64,000 bases of DNA, taken from NCBI GenBank assembly GCA_933822405.4, contig CAKOGP040001814.1:62001-126000 (forward strand), in the 5' to 3' direction. Shown in pieces: positions 44,529 through 54,838 of this stretch; the first letter of the stretch is position 1; the number at the start of each line of letters is the position of its first letter. The translations under genes and the position numbers were made by a program. The DNA is from Cylindrotheca closterium (lineage: Eukaryota; Bacillariophyta; Bacillariophyceae; Bacillariales; Bacillariaceae). The notes beneath the pieces are model-generated. The model was not told the DNA's origin. It searched no databases and saw only the letters and a list, made by a program, of their open reading frames with translations.

Positions 44529-45230
44529 CTACCGAGTATCGGGAGGTTTCCAAGTAGGCTGATGCTGGAGTGAATACAAGGTGTTCAAGTATACTTGACG
44601 ATAGATTTGATTTAGCGCTGGATCACCGCCCAACTGTGGAGGGGGCACACCTGCTGCATGTGAAAATCTTCCACTGGAAACTTGTAGCTGGCCTGGTGAT
44701 GCACCATGCTGAACGACTGGCAGCGTCGCCCGAGTGGGTATCGCTTGAGCACCATTGGAGTCACCTCGATGTTGCGAAGTGTCTGCTTCGCCCATAATTG
44801 ATCCGTTGGATCTGTTGGTCTCGTTCTTTGTTCTGAGGCGTAATGCATGGCTTACTTTTTTGTATGCTGTCTCATAGTCAACTTCTTCCCACGTATCGAC
44901 ATTGCTTTCATCCGAGACCGACTTGATGAATCTGGCTCCTGTCTTTTTGATTTCTTGGAGGATATGTTTGATGATCCTTGTCTTGTTTGGGCGTTTCGAC
45001 TGGAGATACTCGTCTCGATGTTTGTTGATAATGAGGTGAAGATCAAGGTTACCACGGTGGTTGGCAATGTGAAAGCCACGTCCGCAGATGATGTCTCCTG
45101 GTTTTGCGACCATTGCTTTACTGTTGTTTGATGCTCTATGGGCTGCTGAAGACTTCATTTGGCTGTCATCAAGCTTACTGTCTTTTGTCGGTTGGCGTTC
45201 AGCAGACGGCTTCGCTTGGTTGGTCGACAT
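44529..45230 (-). CDS. DUF6824-type protein 3
   Basis: 233 residues from the ATG at 45230 (MSTNQAKPSAERQPTKDSK). The DUF6824-type domain lies at about 46-132 (GDIICGRGFHIANHRGNLDL, HRDEYLQSKRPNKTRIIKHI, ARFIKSVSDESN, WEEVDYETAYKKVSHALRL). A short linker follows (IPTRATLPVVQHGASPGQLQ), then the C-terminal motif GVPPPQLGGDPALNQIYRQV and YLNTLYSLQHQ. Intronless. The N-terminal 130 residues and 78 bp of 5' flank are identical in DNA to gene 4 over 451 bp (44858-45308 against 48305-48755), while the 3' part differs. Function unknown. Confidence 0.88.
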   Translation of the reverse strand: MSTNQAKPSAERQPTKDSKLDDSQMKSSAAHRASNNSKAMVAKPGDIICGRGFHIANHRGNLDLHLIINKHRDEYLQSKRPNKTRIIKHILQEIKKTGARFIKSVSDESNVDTWEEVDYETAYKKVSHALRLRTKNETNRSNGSIMGEADTSQHRGDSNGAQAIPTRATLPVVQHGASPGQLQVSSGRFSHAAGVPPPQLGGDPALNQIYRQVYLNTLYSLQHQPTWKPPDTR

Positions 45231-45411
45231 TCTGCTTCTTTGAATAGAGCTCCGAACTGAATAAGGGCAACTGCGTGACTTATTGTAATGCTGTACTGTT
45301 GAGATGGTGCGCCCGTGTTGACCTTATTCGTCTTCGCTGTGGTATCGTGAGGCCTACTCTATTTTGCGTATGGTTGTAAAGCAGAGGCACAGATCAAATG
45401 AAAGTGTTGAA

Positions 45412-45431
45412 TGCAATTGCATGAAAGAAAT
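45412..45431 (-). promoter_or_regulatory. conserved upstream block I of DUF6824 gene 3
   Basis: TGCAATTGCATGAAAGAAAT, 182 bp upstream of the ATG; identical to the block of gene 2. Confidence 0.35.
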
Positions 45432-45526
45432 TTGGTTCTATTACGCAGCTCAAACTATATAAAAGCATTGATCACAAAGTGATGCTACCGGTACCGTACA
45501 CGTACCGGTATGAACACTAACAACAA

Positions 45527-45550
45527 ATTGCGCATCACGACAGACGTCTG
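45527..45550 (-). promoter_or_regulatory. conserved upstream block II of DUF6824 gene 3
   Basis: ATTGCGCATCACGACAGACG followed by TCTG, so that CAGACGTCTG forms a perfect palindrome with an ACGT core of the kind bound by bZIP factors. Confidence 0.35.
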
Positions 45551-46700
45551 GCGGTAGATTTACCAGAACAGCAAGTATCACAATAATAATTGTGATTGTT
45601 TGTCGTGGCTTATTGAGAATCTAGGCTTATAGAATACAGAAAGGACATGTCCTACATCGGCTGGCCAACAATTCAAGATGATTGATTCTTTATTTATACA
45701 AAGGGCTACACGTCCGCGGGTTTCTTTCCATCGCTGATTTTCTTCTGTTTCGTAGAGCAAAATGATTCAAAGTCGTCGGTAAAGCTAGTTGTTCTCGGCT
45801 TCAAAGTGTACACATGTGATGTTGAGTTTGGGTAGTTGATCTGAAGCAATGCTGAGCTGCCACTATATTTGGAGAAGTTACTTTTGATCTAACAGTGCGA
45901 AGTACGATAGCCAGCTTGTGCGAGTGGGCGCGTAGTAAGATACGGCTACCCTGGCTGCGTAGTGAATCAAATCGTTTGACTTTGCCAAAGGAGCAAGGAG
46001 CAAATGCGACAATTCCACTGGTCAAGTCTCATCCAAGAGCCAAGAAGACTTCTTCGTCTTTCAAGCTTTCGCAAAATCACATAACAACATACGACCCGTA
46101 TTGACTAAGATGTTCAGCCCAAGGATCGCTGCTGATGTCTTAAATCTCTTCTACCCGGTTCAATGCCTCGGGTAGAGTTGACCAACAGGTTCAGGCTGAA
46201 AACAGTGCAGTTGATCCAGTGACACTTGATCAGAAGTGATGCCTCGAGTACGGATAATCATCAGCTGGCGGCTATCTCAGATATGGCTCGTCGTCACAGG
46301 CTGAAAGCACCACTGATCCTGCATGATTCTGGGTGTCCCATTCGCCACAACAGGTGATGACTGAGTTGTTCTGGTCCGGTCCTCACACATAAGATTACAA
46401 ACACTTGATCTGTCTGCGAGAAGGTAGCTCTTCGTCGAAACTCTGCAGACATAAAGTCTCCGAATGGTCGATCGGTGTCTCTGGACACTATGGTGTTCCT
46501 CAATCATGTTTACGAGTGATCGGTGTGTCTTCTCTGTTCTTGATCTTATGGTGTAAGCGGACGACCATGACTCAAACGGCATTCAGAACACGTGCTGTCC
46601 AACCCGTGGACATTGATGGAGACACTAGCAAGTGAGTAGTCGCCACTTTGATGATATGACGCATGGATAACATGATATTGTCTGCTTTGTTGCTTGATTT

Positions 46701-46820
46701 TCATCAAGTGTCAGTGGTACAGGCACGTGATTCATTCGCTTGCATCTACATCAAGTGTCAGTTGTACCAGTACAGACATATGTGCTTCGCTGGCATCCAC
46801 ATCAAGTCTCAGCCGTACAG
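46701..46820. repeat. three spaced copies of a 22-bp unit in spacer 2
   Basis: The units at 46701, about 46748 and about 46799 share CATCAAGT[GC]TCAG..GTAC.AG. Spacer 1 holds two more diverged copies. Confidence 0.6.
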
Positions 46821-47975
46821 ACGTATCCTTCACTGATGAAGTCATCCTATGCTGTAGCTTCAACAATCGAGCTATTGAGCTAGCCTTGATGCTCATGAAA
46901 AGATGAACACACCTCTGTACCTTGATGTCTATTCTCCAAAGATCAAGGAATCACGACCAAACATGAATGAATATTCCTGTATTGACATCGCAATATGACA
47001 AGACTTCGATGTAAGGCAAGCAATGCATTCAGTGTGATACAGTAGAGGTTGGTGCATGAAGGAGAGAGAAGTGATGTGTATATACATTGTTATGACTTGA
47101 AATCTCAGTATGTCAACGGATTTCTGCTGTCTGTCTGCATGCGCGGCGGTCCCAGAATATGAGATGATTGCGATTGCACGATTCATCGTGTCATCATAAG
47201 TAACATGAGAAGTCGTTCTATCCGGAAGTCTAGGTTCTTTTCCAAGTATCATTGTGGACGGGAATGCAATGGCGAACGTGCAGCTAAAGCTTATTATACT
47301 CTCTAAGCGCAGTGGGCTATCGATAGCATGACCCAGTTCTCCGATTGCGAGACAAGTGTTGCATTTTGCTCATTCGAATCGAATGTCGTATGGTCTGCTG
47401 TTATACATAAAGCATAACGTCTTATCAGATTGGCAAACAACATCATCTAGGGTGCTTTTTGTAACTTTTAGAGCAATGTCTGACAGAGTTGTTCCGTAGG
47501 TTCTAACGCCAAATATGAGTGGGATTGCTGGTTCCTCGAATTGCGTCTGGCATAGCCACATACGTCAATACAACAAGTACACTCGGCTATCATCATCGAG
47601 GGAGCCTTTGTGTTGTTGTTCTGCCCGACATCATCGAAAGAAGCGAATCAACAAAGAAGAGATTATACATGCAGGCAGAGATGATCATCAAAGGGCCAAT
47701 CCTTCGAAAGTGCTGGAGCAACGTGAGAGCGGAAACATATTTTGATGTCCCAGTATCCTTGGCGTTTGCTTTCTCGTTCCATTCGCTGATGAAACAAGTG
47801 AGAAAGGGGTGAAACTGCGGCACACGAACCAGCTCCATAGCATCAATAGATGGTTGGTCGGATCGAACATACTCAAGCCATGAGAAAGCTATGAAATATT
47901 GCCAGTGACGATGTTGTTTTTCTGATCCTATTCAATGGCTGCTTCACGCTTTTGTGCCATGATCATTCCATCATT

Positions 47976-48677
47976 CTACCGAGCATCGGGAGACTTCCCG
48001 GGTTGATGCTGAAGGGAATACAAAGTGTTCAAGTATACTTGACGATAGATTTGACTGAGCGCTGGACCGCCCAACTGAGGAGGGGGCACACCTGCGGCAT
48101 GTGAAAATCTTCCGCTGGAAACTTGTAGCTGGCCTGGTGATGGGCCATGCTGAACGACTGGCAGCGTCACCCGACTGGGTATCAGTTGACCCGACCCACC
48201 ATTGGAGTCACCTCGATGTTGCGAGCTGTCTGTTTCGCCCATAATTGATCCGTTGGACCTGTTGGTCTCGTTCTTTTTTTTGAGGCGTAATGCATGGCTT
48301 ACTTTCTTGTATGCTGTCTCATAGTCAACTTCTTCCCACGTATCGACATTGCTTTCATCCGAGACCGACTTGATGAATCTGGCTCCTGTCTTTTTGATTT
48401 CTTGGAGGATATGTTTGATGATCCTTGTCTTGTTTGGGCGTTTCGACTGGAGATACTCGTCTCGATGTTTGTTGATAATGAGGTGAAGATCAAGGTTACC
48501 ACGGTGGTTGGCAATGTGAAAGCCACGTCCGCAGATGATGTCTCCTGGTTTTGCGACCATTGCTTTACTGTTGTTTGATGCTCTATGGGCTGCTGAAGAC
48601 TTCATTTGGCTGTCATCAAGCTTACTGTCTTTTGTCGGTTGGCGTTCAGCAGACGGCTTCGCTTGGTTGGTCGACAT
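47976..48677 (-). CDS. DUF6824-type protein 4 (mosaic copy)
   Basis: 233 residues from the ATG at 48677. Residues 1-131 are identical to protein 3. From LKKKNETNRSNGSIMGETDS to about GGSGQLIP it follows protein 5, and the last part (GQLQVSSGRFSHAAGVPPPQL) returns to the protein 3 version. One codon is missing in the C-terminal motif (LGG-PAL instead of LGGDPAL). DUF6824-type domain at about 46-132; C-terminal QIYRQVYLNTLYSLQHQ intact. The mosaic pattern suggests gene conversion between array members. Intronless; function unknown. Confidence 0.88.
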   Translation of the reverse strand: MSTNQAKPSAERQPTKDSKLDDSQMKSSAAHRASNNSKAMVAKPGDIICGRGFHIANHRGNLDLHLIINKHRDEYLQSKRPNKTRIIKHILQEIKKTGARFIKSVSDESNVDTWEEVDYETAYKKVSHALRLKKKNETNRSNGSIMGETDSSQHRGDSNGGSGQLIPSRVTLPVVQHGPSPGQLQVSSGRFSHAAGVPPPQLGGPALSQIYRQVYLNTLYSLQHQPGKSPDAR

Positions 48678-48866
48678 TCTGCTTCTTTGAATAGAGCTCC
48701 GAACTGAATAAGGGCAACTGCGTGACTTATTGTAATGCTGTACTGTTGAGATGGTTCAAGCCGTTAATTTCCGTGCGCCAGTGTCGACCTTATTTGTCTT
48801 CGTTGTGGTATCGCTATTTGCGGTTGATTGCAATACAGACAAAGATCAGTTCAAAGACTTTTGAAT

Positions 48867-48884
48867 TCAATTGCATGAAAGAAA
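48867..48884 (-). promoter_or_regulatory. conserved upstream block I of DUF6824 gene 4
   Basis: TCAATTGCATGAAAGAAAT, about 190 bp upstream of the ATG; it lacks the first base pairs of the palindrome seen in genes 2 and 3. Confidence 0.3.
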
Positions 48885-48966
48885 TCGGCTCTATATTACG
48901 CAGCTCAAAATACAAGCATTATGATCACAAAATGATATGCGTACACGTACAATAAAAGCAACAATA

Positions 48967-48990
48967 ATTGCGCGTGATGACAGACGTCTG
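48967..48990 (-). promoter_or_regulatory. conserved upstream block II of DUF6824 gene 4
   Basis: ATTGCGCGTGATGACAGACG followed by TCTG, 290 bp upstream of the ATG; the palindrome CAGACGTCTG is intact. Confidence 0.35.
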
Positions 48991-51262
48991 ACTGTAGATT
49001 TACTATCGAGATCATCATAACGAGTATTACAACGGACAAGAAATCATCGTTTACCCTGGCTCATTGTTAATCTACAGGCTCGTAGAGTACCGAAAGGCCA
49101 TGTCCTCCATCGGCTGCGGGCATCAATTCAAGATGATTTTGATTCTTTCTGTATTCGCAAAGGGCTGCGACCGTCGTTTCATCGTTGATTTTCTTCTTTT
49201 TCGCAGAGCATAGTGATTCAAAGTCATCCATATGGAGCTGGTTGCATTTCAGTTGGTTTCAGCAAGAAATCAATCTGAAACTAAGCAGAGCTGGCACGTA
49301 CTTGGAGAAGTTACTGTTGATCTAACAGTGCGAAGAACGACAACAAGCGGCAGAGTACAATGATTATTTTAGGAAGATAAGGCCATCCTGATTGTGCAGT
49401 ATAACCCATCGTTTGAGCAAGGATAGGTTGATTTTGCCAATGGAGCAAGGGGCAAATAGGACGAGTCCACTGGTCACGTGTCATCAAAGGGCGAAGGAGA
49501 CTTTTCGTCTTCCAAGCTTTTGAAAAATCAAAGAACACCATATACTAGCCTCAGTCGACTAGAGGGTATACAGTCTGAGACAATCCTTCGTTTTAATGAC
49601 GTCAATGGGGACTCAAGTGTATTCCTGCGAGGCCTCTGAATCCTATGACGTTTGATTCTGTATGAGTCATCGATCACATTCTGTTCATTCCAACAAGGAA
49701 GCGATTGGTTCTCACTGTTTCTGAAAGCATTTTCATGGCGCTGATGACTGACTCAAGTCACCATACTGTGGGGGTTAGGGGACCGCACAACCGCACTCTT
49801 GATCTGTTGAATCTCTTGGTTCGACGACTGAGGTAGAGTTCGTCAAAAGTTTCGGGGTGAAAACAGTGCAGTCGATGAAGCGAGATGGAGGTCTCAGAGA
49901 AAGCTATATTCATCAGCAGACATAGACTGAAAGTACCACCATTCGATACTTGATTCCTCCCCGAGGTGACGACTCGGTCCAGGGGGGCTATCACCAAATC
50001 AATTCATACACTGCATCTGGGTGGAATAGGCAGCTCTTCGTCGAAACTTGGCACACAGAAGTAACCGACCCGTAGTGTCTAGCCCCCCCTTTGGACCCTG
50101 TGGTTTTTGTACATCGTCGGCGAGTGTTCAGTATAGGTCTGCTCTGTTCTTGATCTCATCGTGAAACAGTAGCATCCAGAACACAATACGCGCTGCGTCC
50201 CACTTGTGAGAAACTGTTGAACAATCATCACAAATGAACAGTCACTGCTGCCGTCACGGGTACTCTCGCTAGAAAACAGAGAATGAAGCAGGATGATACA
50301 CCAGAGGTCAGTGTACGAAAGAGCACAGAGTGATATGTATCGCTTCAGAATGACGTATTTGAGTAATTGTGACAGCGGTTTCTACTAAACTGTCTGTCTG
50401 TATGCGGTCCCAAAAGAGATGATTGCGATGACCCTGTCATCAGCACCATATGCGAATAAGCAGTCGTTCTGCAGAAGCTATATTCTTTTCCAATTATCAT
50501 TGTGGACGGGAATGCAATGGCGAACATGCTGCCAAAGCCTATAGTACACTCCAAGTTATTGGCTATTCAGTAGTGTAACCAAGCCTGCGATTGCGATATG
50601 CAACAAGTGTTACATTTTGCTCATTCGATTCGAATGTCGTATGGTCTGTTGTTACATGTATAAAGACTATCAAATTGGAAAACAACATCATCTAGGCTGC
50701 TTATTGTGACTGCTAGAGGAATATGTCATGGAGTTGCTCCGTAGATTCTAACGCCAAACGGCTAAACGCATGCGTGGGATTGGTGGTTCCTAGCACATTG
50801 CGGCTTGCATACTAATAGCCACATAGATCAAGATGATCAAGACCATACGCGCATATTCGGCTATCATCATCGTCGAGCAGTCGTTTTGGTGTCTTCCCGC
50901 CTGACAGCACCGAAAGAAACGAATCAACAAAGAAGAGATTATACATGCGGGCAGAGATGATGATCAAAAGCCCCTTCTGTTGCACCCACAATTGAAATCG
51001 AAAGGGCCGAAGCAACTGTTGTGAGAACGCAAACATGATGATGTCCCGGTATACTTGACGTTTGCTTTCGTGTTCCATTCACTAACAAACAATAAGTGAG
51101 AAAGGGACTGCTGTACCCAAAGCAGCTCCACATGAAATGGATAGCTGAGATCAGACAGAAAATCATTCATCGAATAATGAGGCAGCGACAATAGTGTACT
51201 GTATTCCGATCCCATTCAATGGCTGCTTCACGTTTTTTTGCCATGATCATGGCACATTCTTT

Positions 51263-51961
51263 CTACCGACTATTGGGAGGCCTCCCGGGCTGATGCTGAA
51301 GGGAATACAAACTGTTCAAGTATACTTGACGATAGATTTGATTGAGTGCTGGATCACCGCCAAACTGAGGAGGGGGCACACCTGCTGTATGTGAAACAAT
51401 TCCATTAGGAAATTGTGGCAGGCCTGATGATGGGCCATTCTGAATGACTGGCAGCGTCGCTCGAGTGGGTATCAGTTGACCCGACCCACCATTGGAGTCA
51501 CCTTGATGTTGCGAGCTGTCTGTTTCGCCCATAATTGATCCGTTGGACCTGTTGGTCTCGTTCTTTTTTTTGAGGCGTAATGCATGGCTTACTTTCTTGT
51601 ATGCTGTCTCATAGTCAACTTCTTCCCACGTATCGACATTGCTTTCATCCGAGACCAACTTGATGAATCTGGCTCCTGTCTTTTTGATTTCTTGGAGGAT
51701 ATGTTTGATGATCCTTGTCTTGTTTGGGCGTTTCGACTGGAGATACTCGTCTCGATGTTTGTTGATAATGAGATGAAGATCAAGGTTACCACGGTGGTTG
51801 GCAATGTGAAAGCCACGTCCGCAGATGATGTCTCCTGGTTTTGCGACTATTGCTCTACTACTGTTGACCGATGCTCTATGGGCTGCTAGAGACTGCATTT
51901 GGCTGTCACCAAGCTCACTGTCTTGTTCAGAGGACTGTTTAACTTGGTTCGTTATTGGCAT
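51263..51961 (-). CDS. DUF6824-type protein 5
   Basis: 232 residues from the ATG at 51961 (MPITNQVKQSSEQDSELGD). The N-terminus differs from proteins 3 and 4, but the DUF6824-type domain (about 45-131) differs from theirs by a single residue (FIKL for FIKS), with only a couple of base differences over some 250 bp. The C-terminal motif reads GVPPPQFGGDPALNQIYRQV, then YLNSLYSLQHQ. Intronless. The upstream region (51962-52300) does not carry blocks I and II found before genes 2-4, so its control may differ. Function unknown. Confidence 0.88.
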   Translation of the reverse strand: MPITNQVKQSSEQDSELGDSQMQSLAAHRASVNSSRAIVAKPGDIICGRGFHIANHRGNLDLHLIINKHRDEYLQSKRPNKTRIIKHILQEIKKTGARFIKLVSDESNVDTWEEVDYETAYKKVSHALRLKKKNETNRSNGSIMGETDSSQHQGDSNGGSGQLIPTRATLPVIQNGPSSGLPQFPNGIVSHTAGVPPPQFGGDPALNQIYRQVYLNSLYSLQHQPGRPPNSR

Positions 51962-53334
51962 TTCGCTACAGTACGTTCAACTGAATGCGGAACTGAAGAA
52001 AGCCAATAAGCGTCTTGGTTTCGGACGATGAGGACTCGGCGATTGCAGAATTCAAGGTCGTGCAGACACTGGTGCGCTTTGTTCTTTGCGCTTCCGCTGA
52101 ACCCTTGTTCGCATGAATATAAAATAGAGGCACAGATCTGCTCATACGATATAGAGCACTGAACTGAACACACAATAACGCTGTTCCGTGAATTATTGCG
52201 AGCACTGAAGTATCAACTGTTGGCTTACGGGAAAAAAGTTCAAAATCGATCGAGCGTGCACAGCCTTTTCGCTGATTTGAAGCTTTCAGTTGATAATATA
52301 GAGCGACCGCATATGGGACCATCCTGGTAATTTGCAACTGCTATTCTGCAACTTTTGTAGAGCAAGATGCCCGTTGAAGAGCTCGCACCTTCTTTGAATG
52401 ATATGGATGAATAAGTTACAGTTTTTGCTTTCTTCACCAGTCACAAGGGGAATGCTGATGATTGGAAACGGCCTACGTATATGATGAATAGAGCGATTGA
52501 CCTGGGGACAATGAACTCCGACATGATTCATTCCTTTATTCAAGCGCACATAGATCACAGTCGTTATTGTCGAGCCAGGATACTGCATTCCTGCAGCTGT
52601 TTGTCGACAGAACTATATGCAGGGGTATCTTAAGAAACTTACCCATCCCCTTGCATTCCAATCAGAAAGCCGTTGCCTCTTGATAGGCCACGATTTGGTG
52701 TTGATGGATGACAATGGGTTCAGCATGTTTGTATGTATATTATATTCTGTTATTGTCTAGAATAAGGCTAGCGGAACAATGGACATCAATATCATCTTAT
52801 GCTTCGTACTGTAACTGCTAGAGGAATTGGCCACAGGGCTGCCGTGTTTTAATTCTTAGGTTGTACTAGTACTATCAAATTGCAACAAATGGAGAAATGT
52901 CTCGTTTCGACAATCACTTATATGTATTGCCTCCCATTGCATTTCGCTAGTAGTAGCACGGGAATGGCCACTACGAACTTTTCGAATACGACACTATACA
53001 TCAGATAACTGATTGATTGCTTCAAGTGGTGACTGGCTGTCGATATTCGACCGTCAACGTTGCTTGCACGAACCTCCAATAGAAGCTCACCTATAAGCAG
53101 CTTGCTGCCTTTCGGTAACGGCAAGATTCAATTGAGGTGGCTGTTGCTGTTTTGATACAGATATATGCTTGGTGCAAACATACTGTATAGTACTGGGCAG
53201 TATAGTCACTCATCATCATCATGCTATGTTATGCCATGCCAGATTGTTGGTATACTTATTGACGACAACAACGAGAGCATGAAATGGGCACCCACTTATT
53301 ATTCTGCTGCTTTCCGCAATCAAAAATCGTGAAC
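51962..53334. other. spacer between DUF6824 genes 5 and 6
   Basis: About 1.4 kb with no supported gene and unlike spacers 1-3. The portion 52310-52770 is related to 38468-38720 downstream of gene 1. Confidence 0.5.
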
Positions 53335-54306
53335 TTATGCTTTGTGCTTTGTATCAGCAGCAGACTTATTCCCTGTATCTTGTTGTTGCTGGAGGGCACG
53401 CAAGGTGTTGAGGTATGTTTCACGATAGATTTGAGAAAGTGGTGGTGGAACACCAGCACCAGCACCCAAACCAGCACCACCCAAAGAACCAACACCCAAA
53501 GGAAGAGAACCAAAACCTCCCGCTGCTGTATACGAGGCAGCACCAACACCACCGAGAGCCGGTAGGTGACCGGTTGAGGCATGTGACGCATGAATTCCTC
53601 TGGGAGCGTGATGTAGTTGACTTGATACTGATAACGATAATGGGTCATGTAGTGGATGCCTGGATAATGATAATGGATCATACGGAATGGCTCCTGGCAG
53701 TGTTGCCCTATGAGTGGGTGCCCTATGAGTGGGTGGTACCACTTGTGATTGGTTTTGCTGTTGCTGTTGTGGATCCAATGCCGAGTCACCAGCACGACCA
53801 TCAGCACCTCTACGGTTCGAGGTGTCTCCCTCCTCCATGGATCCGTTGCTCCTATCCGATCGGTTGGTCTCATTGGCCGTCCGAAGGCGCAAGGCATGGC
53901 TTACTTTCTTATAGGCGGTTGCATAGTCTACTTCTTCCCAGGTATCGACGTCGCTTTCATACGAAACTTTTCTAATGAACCTGGCACCTGTAGCATGGAT
54001 TTCTTTAATGATTTGTTTGGTAATCCTTGTCTTGTTGGGTCGTTTCGACTGGAGATACTCGTCTCGATAGCTGTTGACAATGAGATGGAAATCCAGGTTG
54101 CCCCTGTGGTTGGTTATATGAAAGCCACGTCCGCAGATTATATCAATGGGCTTTGCCACTACAGCTCTAGACTTGCTGTTGCTGCTGCTGCTGTGGTTGC
54201 TGCTACTGCTGCTGCTGCTGACCTTTGCTCTATTCTTGGTTATTGCTGAACCACTGCTACCCTCTGATTGCTGGCGGTCTGCGGACTCGCCTTGGTTGGT
54301 TGACAT
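53335..54306 (-). CDS. DUF6824-type protein 6, long form
   Basis: 323 residues from the ATG at 54306 (MSTNQGESADRQQSEG). A poly-Ser/Asn tract (SSSSSSNHSSSSNSKS, from CAG/CTG-type codon runs) precedes the DUF6824-type domain (about 60-150: IDIICGRGFHITNHRGNLDF, YRDEYLQSKRPNKTRITKQI, ARFIRKVSYESD, WEEVDYATAYKKVSHALRL). The linker is long, with Gln-rich, HR-rich and Gly-rich parts (DPLSLSRHPLHDPLSL; GVGSLGGAGLGAGAG). The C-terminus ends with PPPLSQIYRETYLNTLRALQ, a reduced form of the shared motif without LGGDP. It is the most divergent - strand copy and a candidate for the parent of the array. Confidence 0.85.
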   Translation of the reverse strand: MSTNQGESADRQQSEGSSGSAITKNRAKVSSSSSSSNHSSSSNSKSRAVVAKPIDIICGRGFHITNHRGNLDFHLIVNSYRDEYLQSKRPNKTRITKQIIKEIHATGARFIRKVSYESDVDTWEEVDYATAYKKVSHALRLRTANETNRSDRSNGSMEEGDTSNRRGADGRAGDSALDPQQQQQNQSQVVPPTHRAPTHRATLPGAIPYDPLSLSRHPLHDPLSLSVSSQLHHAPRGIHASHASTGHLPALGGVGAASYTAAGGFGSLPLGVGSLGGAGLGAGAGVPPPLSQIYRETYLNTLRALQQQQDTGNKSAADTKHKA

Positions 54307-54838
54307 TCTGCTACTGCAACTGTGACGGGAAGGCTGGTTATTAGCACCTGTCTCTGTCTCGAAGGTTCAGTTATGTCGTATTTGAAACAATTGGCGTTCC
54401 AGTGGTGTTGGCTGTCATTCATTTTGCCAGGATGACGAATGCCTGCGGTGTGTCGTGCTGGCGTGTGAGGGCTCAACCCGGTGAACGGTGACTCACAGTC
54501 AGTCATCGCACCCGGGGGCTCATGTAGTACGAGTACCAGGTTACCTGGTACTGGCGGTACTGGTACACTACCGGTACCGTGTGTACCATTCATTTAAAAC
54601 GTGCGATATTCTTCGAATCATCGTTGGTAGCGCGTTATCATGCGCATAAACACGTGGTTTGTGCAGCTGTTTCTCTCTCATCTTTCCCTACAGAATGTTT
54701 TGGATGCTATCTTTTTTCCCCTTCTTGTTCATTTATTCATCTATTATTAATAGCTACTTTCTACTTGTCTGGCTGGAAACAACAATAGCCACAAGGTTGG
54801 ATTTAATTTTAATTAAAAAAAAAACCTTTCTATTGTTT
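54307..54838. other. intergenic
   Basis: Contains a cluster of GGTACTGG/TACCGGTA-like repeats near 54530-54590 with one perfect TACCGGTA (54569), and an A/T-rich tract near 54805-54835 at the 3' end of the dehydrogenase gene. Confidence 0.4.

Larger units (their letters stand above)
45231..47975. other. array spacer 2
   Basis: A non-coding spacer of about 2.7 kb upstream of gene 3, alignable to spacers 1 and 3. It holds the upstream blocks, two TACCGGTA palindromes (45486, 45503) and three copies of an ACATCAAGTGTCAG..GTAC unit (46701-46820). Confidence 0.6.
48678..51262. other. array spacer 3
   Basis: A non-coding spacer of about 2.6 kb upstream of gene 4. The first 78 bp are identical to the flank of gene 3; beyond that the match drops sharply, although the whole spacer can still be aligned with spacers 1 and 2. 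No gene supported. Confidence 0.6.
41017..51961 (-). repeat. head-to-tail array of four DUF6824 gene units, period 3.3-3.5 kb
   Basis: The gene starts lie at 41763, 45230, 48677 and 51961, that is, 3467, 3447 and 3284 bp apart. Each unit is a 0.7 kb gene plus a 2.6-2.8 kb spacer. The spacers align with one another along their length, for example at 42140/45605/49065 (GCCATGTCC..CATCGGC), 43080/46520/50125 and 44060/47515/50775 (GTGGGATT..TGGTTCCT). The array ends where the spacer before gene 6 (51962-53334) becomes short and different. Confidence 0.8.
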
